Assembly: GCA_021399445.1 (NCBI GenBank)
Contig: JAJTUQ010000012.1
Span: 446,501-510,500 of the forward strand
From: Xylogone sp. PMI_703
Lineage: Eukaryota; Ascomycota; Leotiomycetes
Reading direction: 5' to 3'
Length of the DNA: 64,000 bases
The notes beneath the pieces were generated by a model. It saw nothing but the letters and a program-made list of their open reading frames with translations. It had not been told where the DNA came from and did no database searches. Made by a program: the position numbers and the translations under genes. This document shows positions 57,956 to 64,000 of this stretch, in pieces (the stretch's first letter is position 1; every line of letters begins with the position of its first letter).

Positions 57956-59023
57956 ATGCTCTCTAAATTCAGCATTGTAGGAGCTGCCCTCCTCCAACTA
58001 GCACTGACTGTAACCGGCCAACAATCTCTCTACGGACAATGTATGTAAATCCTACATTTTGAAGACAAATCATACTAATATATAGGACGGAGGTGGCGGA
58101 ATTGGTTGGACCGGCCAAACTCAATGCGTTGCAGGCGCGTGCTGCAGCTCTCTAAATCCCTATTACCAGCAGTGTCTCCCGGGCAACTGTATGCCCCGCA
58201 CGACTCCAGTAACTAGCACCCCAACGACCTCGTCGAATCCAAGTGGTCCAACATCAACAAGTGTTTCATCGGATGCGGAAAGTCTCTGAGCCTGAACAGT
58301 GGCACGTATACCACTTCCGTTGCTGGCCAGCAGCGCCAATACATCCTAACGCTACCTCAGAACTATAATCCCAATAAGCCTTACAAGTTCATTTTTGGAC
58401 TCCACTGGTTAGGCGGCACAATGCAAGACGTTGTAAGTGGAAATTATTACAGTCTGCAGCCATTGGCCAACAACAACGTGATATTCGTCGCGCCTCAAGG
58501 CCTTAGCAATGGCTGGGCCAATACGAACGGCAACGATATCACCTTTATTGACAATATATTATCAACGTTGAAGTCGGCATTGTGTATCGACGAGACCCAG
58601 ATCTACTCCACAGGCTGGAGCTATGGCGGAGCCATGTCGTATGCCCTAGCATGTGCTCGCCCTAACGTCTTCCGTGCTGTAGCTGTCATGTCTGGGGCGA
58701 ACCTTAGCGGATGCAGCCCAGGAACGCAACCCGTGGCATACTATGCGCAGCACGGCGTCTCGGACAATGTGCTTCCCTTTTCACTGGGTGGGCAGATCCG
58801 AGACACGTTCGTCAAGGACAACGGCTGCTCTCCACAGAACCCCCCGGCACCCGCTGCTGGTAGTGACACGCACATCAAGACCGTGTATAATGGCTGTTCT
58901 AGCGGCTATCCAGTGTGGTGGATAGCGTTTGATGGCCCCCATGAGCCCTTGGCAACTGATGCAGGAGCAGGCTCTTCTTGGACCCCTGGTCAAATATGGA
59001 GTTTCTTCTCGCAATTCATGTGA
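57956..59023 (+). CDS. CE1 feruloyl esterase with N-terminal CBM1, frame interrupted twice
   Basis: Exon 1 (ATG 57956) encodes [20 protein letters not shown] and then GQQSLYGQ. It ends at a GTATGT donor at 58041, and the intron closes with TACTAAT..TATAG at 58085. The CBM1 ([20 protein letters not shown], then [12 protein letters not shown]) reads only if one extra base at the exon 2 start (GAC for GC) is ignored. After the Ser/Thr/Pro linker the frame must shift back by one at about 58270 to reach [15 protein letters not shown]. The esterase domain is then open to 59023: [15 protein letters not shown], the nucleophile elbow [10 protein letters not shown], Asp in HGVSDN and His in GPHEPL. The two shifts cancel. 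It would release ferulate cross-links from arabinoxylan. It is either damaged, misassembled at two bases, or spliced in a way I could not find. Confidence 0.75.
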
Positions 59024-60169
59024 ACAGAAATAAGTCGGGCATTCATTGTCCGCAAATAACGTTGTTTGGGAGTTATGACCTCAGAGCCTAGCTGTGCAGC
59101 TACGTAAGGAGAGTGGAAGTAAACTAGATGAAGGACTAACTGTATGCGAGAATAGGTTAACTTAAATCATTAATGATATAAATCTCATTCTACTAAAGAT
59201 AACACTTTTCATCCCGCCGAGAACACTAGGGTGCCTATGCTTTATCACCTTACTTTACTATAGTAAGACACGAGAATGTATATACAAAAGGGCCTATCTA
59301 CGGGGGTATGTAAACCCAGACTGTGGATATTATACGCCAGTTGAGTATTTATCTTTTATTTCATCTCACGAAAATTAATGCCTCAATATATCAAGAAGCA
59401 TTATATTAGTTTACTGTATACGTTACCCTATATCAACCGTTGCAGATTGCAATGCAATCTACACCTCTTCTTATCTGGTTGTTTTGCGGTGAAGCCTGTG
59501 GATGGTCTACTAGCTCGGCTGGTAATGCATTGCCAACAGATAGCCTCGACAGCACCAAAATAGCTGAGACACAGGTCGGGCATTAGAGATGGCGATTGGC
59601 GATTACCGATTTCATTGTAATTGTCGTGATTGGCTTGGGAAATAAAACTTTAGATATGTGGTCTCATGAGGAGTTTTCAAATCTCGTCAATTCATTTTAC
59701 CACTATACCAGAGATACTGCCATGAATCCCTTGTTGGTATTGCCTACAGAAGGAAATCCTCCATTTACGCTTTTATTCATTCAGGCTTTTATAGCTGGGG
59801 CAGCTACCAATCAGCAACCCTTAGGAAATCCAACATATCTAGCACACTCCCTGATAATCCAGCCCACATCGTCAATCGCACCGTTCCGATAACTTGAATC
59901 GTAATCATTTCGAGAAGAAAATAATCCTAGAAAAAGGAGAAAGGTGTCCCATGGTTTCTTGCACGCATTGTCGTAAATATATATGTCAAACAAAAAGAAT
60001 TGTGCACGAAAGAAAGCCCAATTGTTAACCTGATTGTAAACCTGCAGGGCCGGAAACTAGGCAGCAGAGATGTAACTTACTGGTCGAAGTCCATTATCTC
60101 CATGCAAAACTAAAGTCATACCGGAGGGTCTCTCCGTATTGCCTCCGGCTTCAGTACCGGCTGATGTCG
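59024..60169. other. Intergenic stretch, nothing recognised
   Basis: 3' flanks of the esterase (plus) and the kinase (minus). The longest frame (59596-59892) has no motif. Confidence 0.4.
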
Positions 60170-61753
<1,584 letters not shown>

Positions 61754-63094
61754 GATGATAGCTTGTCAAGAATAGTATTGACCACTGTTCTGTATGTGAT
61801 CAAAAAAGTGGGGAAAGAGGTGTTTGGCGCAGTGCCGTAATAAGGATAAATGACGTAAGAGGTTGTACCTGCGTCTCTGGTGTGGGGAGGTGTCTTTTTG
61901 TTAGGGGAGGTTGGATCGCCTAAGGTTCCCGAATCAGGTCGCAGATGGGTTCCCGTGACCAATCAGCTTAGGTAGGTTGGTACTGAGGAAACCGTTTTAC
62001 TCTCTGTCACACATCTAAAAGCAATGGCCTTTGCTAAGTCCACTTGGCCACTTGTCTAAATGCACTTGCCAAGACCGAAACCGGACCACAAGGCAAGCAT
62101 AATCCCGTCTCGCGTGTGCATATAAATTAATACTGTACAAAGAGATTCAGCAATACAATTAATTCAATCCAACTAGCCAAATTATGCGTATTACCCAAAA
62201 CGGTAATACTGAAGTTATATCGGCACTTCTATACAATCTCGGGTCTTTTGCGATTCAACCTGAGCAACTTCTACCTCGTCCAAAGCCTCTGTCGCATATA
62301 TGCTCTTGTCAGCCAACTTAGCTGTATCTTCTATAGAATCCGTATGATATCGTATGTGTCTGTTCCAAGCTCTTAGATTCGCTGTAATCCTATTCTACTA
62401 GCCACGCGCCCAAACCTTGTGACATACGTCTTTTTCCTTGGGATTTCAGAATAAGACGATGTGCTTGAAGTTGAGCTTGTTATAGCTGGCGGAGCTGAAC
62501 CATACTTGGGCATTGTAGAGAGAGCTCTACCCACTCTACTCGGTACTGTAGATGAGGTGCAGTGATGGATATAAACATATAAACTAAACGGAGCCTCCGT
62601 TTAGTTTCGTTTCACTGAAACGGAGGTCCGTTTCAGTTTAGTTTCAGTGTTTCAATACGTTTCAGATCTGAACACACCTCCCAGCACTTCCGCAGCCAGC
62701 TGGCAACATGGGTGCCAGCCTGCGGCTCACACAAAGCCTTCGAAATTCCATAAAAATGTTGGAGAATTCTTAGAAGACATGTTGGAATAACCCGTTGATA
62801 AGTGTATGGTCAGTGAAATTGATAAAGTTTCAGGTATGGTGCACATCCATGTAAGCGAACACGTCACAAAGGATTAAGAGTCGTCAGTTGGAGTCGCATG
62901 AGACGTTAACTGTAGAAAGAATTGACCATAGAGATGAACAGCTTGTATAAAGAATTACATCTTAAGAGAAGACAGAACTCTATTATAATTCTTACGTTTT
63001 CGTTTGGTAACGGGGCTATTATTCAGGCTGGATGAGGCAAAAATACCAGCTTGCAACATGAAACCGTGGGCAATAATGTAAGGCTTGGGGGCCT
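61754..63094. other. Intergenic stretch with two strong palindromes
   Basis: No gene. At 62581-62607 a 13-nt arm AAACTAAACGGAG is followed, after one base, by its exact reverse complement. At 62614-62637 ACTGAAACGGA, two bases and its exact reverse complement form a second palindrome. Both share the ACGGAG/TCCGTTT core. They may be the ends of a small foldback or hAT-type element. Confidence 0.5.
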
Positions 63095-63370
63095 AACCGT
63101 AATTGTATCACAAACCTCGCAGGAAATGTCTCAAAAGGAAGAAAAAACAATATATCATGTCTCTGACAATTCAAGTCGAATTATGAAGCAGACATGATAC
63201 ACGAATATAAAACAAAGAATGAAACTGGATGTGAAGAGATTTATTCCACAAGCCATAACTGTATCATAAATCTTTGAGGAAATGCCTCAGAAGTAAAGAA
63301 AAAAGTATCATATCATATCTCTAGTAATTCAAGTCGAATTACGAAGCAGACATGATACACGATGCAAAAC
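63095..63370. repeat. Diverged tandem repeat, two copies
   Basis: Segment 63095-63225 and segment 63255-63370 share long similar runs, for example AATTCAAGTCGAATTA then GAAGCAGACATGATACACGA, at an offset of about 145 bp. The copies differ by scattered transitions. The second copy abuts the helicase-like fragment at 63.4 kb, so the repeat may be the 3' region of that element. Confidence 0.65.
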
Positions 63371-63399
63371 GAAGAATGATACTGCGTGTTAAGAGAGTT

Positions 63400-63981
63400 G
63401 TTTCATAGGCTAGTATGCCTCTGTTCCAATGCTCTAAGCCCGGAAAGCTTGACGCAGACTTAAGATTATGAATTAAGAGAACTCTCCCACAAACTAATTG
63501 TTTGCTGTTCCAAAGCCTCAACTCGGGACAGTTCCACTTGGAGATCCGTATGAGGGACAAATGATACGTCTTTAAGCGTGATCGGTTCTCGCAACCAGAC
63601 CCCCGACAAGGATTTGACCCTGCCAAGCTGGACATTGATCGAAGTCCATTTGCCATGCTGGTCGACACCACGCTGCTTACCAAAGAGGAGATCTAGAATG
63701 AGACGGTCAAAAGTGCTACCCTGGCTCTTATAGTCAGTGAAGGCGAATCCAAGCGTCAAGGGGACCTGATGTCGGTAAAACGACAGACCCGGTATGGTAG
63801 GGATCTGTCCTCTCATCTGCACTGGGAAGACAGGAACAAGACCGGTGGGAACATTAGAAAATGATAGGTTGTGTTCATGTGCAGGTCGAACAAGGACACA
63901 TAGCAGAGGAACTGTACATAGAATAAACTGGCTGTCAAGTTCCATCCATGAAGCTATTGACACAGTTAGCCAGATATGCAA
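63400..63981 (-). pseudogene. PIF1-like/superfamily 1 helicase C-terminal fragment
   Basis: A minus-strand frame from 63981 to 63466 (171 codons) reads GLVPVFPVQMRGQIPTIPGL, then SFYRHQVPLTLGFAFTDYKS and QGSTFDRLILDL. The TDYKSQGSTF part corresponds to the conserved C-terminal helicase motif found in PIF1-type proteins (T-x-x-K-x-Q-G). The continuation, GVDQHGKWTSINVQLGRVKS and LSGVWLREPITLKDVSFVPH, is characteristic of a repetitive helicase-like family in fungi. The first codons are not a convincing start, and upstream helicase motifs are missing or beyond the right edge. It is probably a transposon- or repeat-derived relic. Confidence 0.6.
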
Positions 63982-64000
63982 GAAAGATAACCATTTAAAT

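Overview
The window looks like nuclear DNA of a filamentous ascomycete, most likely one of the Eurotiales. I favour a Talaromyces/Penicillium-like fungus. The grounds are short spliceosomal introns (about 43-90 nt) with GT..AG ends, secreted enzymes carrying family 1 cellulose-binding modules (CBM1), Zn2Cys6-type regulators, an extra Hog1/MpkC-type MAP kinase copy, and fungal transposons (Tad1-like LINEs, hAT, a pogo/mariner-type MITE, solo LTRs). The genus is inference.

Layout. 1-10.3 kb is a transposon nest. It holds an old, decayed Tad1-like LINE fragment, a nearly full-length but broken LINE bounded by a perfect 17-bp target-site duplication, and a degraded hAT transposase. 10.3-28.2 kb is a coherent sugar-metabolism block: a GH31 alpha-xylosidase-like enzyme, an aldo/keto reductase, a large secreted beta-helix protein (possibly GH141-like), an MFS sugar transporter divergent from a Zn2Cys6 activator with a 14-nt microexon, and a GH36 alpha-galactosidase. 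28.4-31.0 kb is a second transcription factor, broken by nonsense and frameshift changes. 31-37.2 kb is AT-rich repeat debris holding a DUF6606 fragment and a 438-bp MITE. 37.7-59.0 kb is a run of secreted arabinoxylan/galactoglucomannan enzymes: GH27-CBM1, a GH62 pseudogene with CBM1, GH10, GH43-CBM6-CBM1, an acetyl xylan esterase pseudogene, GH54-CBM1, an intact GH62 and a CBM1-feruloyl esterase with two frame breaks. Two solo LTRs sit among them. 60.2-61.8 kb is a Hog1-like MAP kinase gene intact except for an 8-nt duplication in exon 1. 62.5-64 kb holds palindromes, a direct repeat and a helicase-like fragment.

Together the intact enzymes would cut the xylan backbone (GH10), remove arabinose (GH43, GH54, GH62) and galactose (GH27, GH36), release ferulate (CE1) and process alpha-xylosides (GH31). 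A transporter and a regulator lie alongside. This is a compact hemicellulose-utilisation island of at least ten enzyme genes in about 49 kb. It is decaying: five of its gene copies are broken or doubtful and transposon scars lie between them. No rRNA, tRNA or CRISPR array was recognised.
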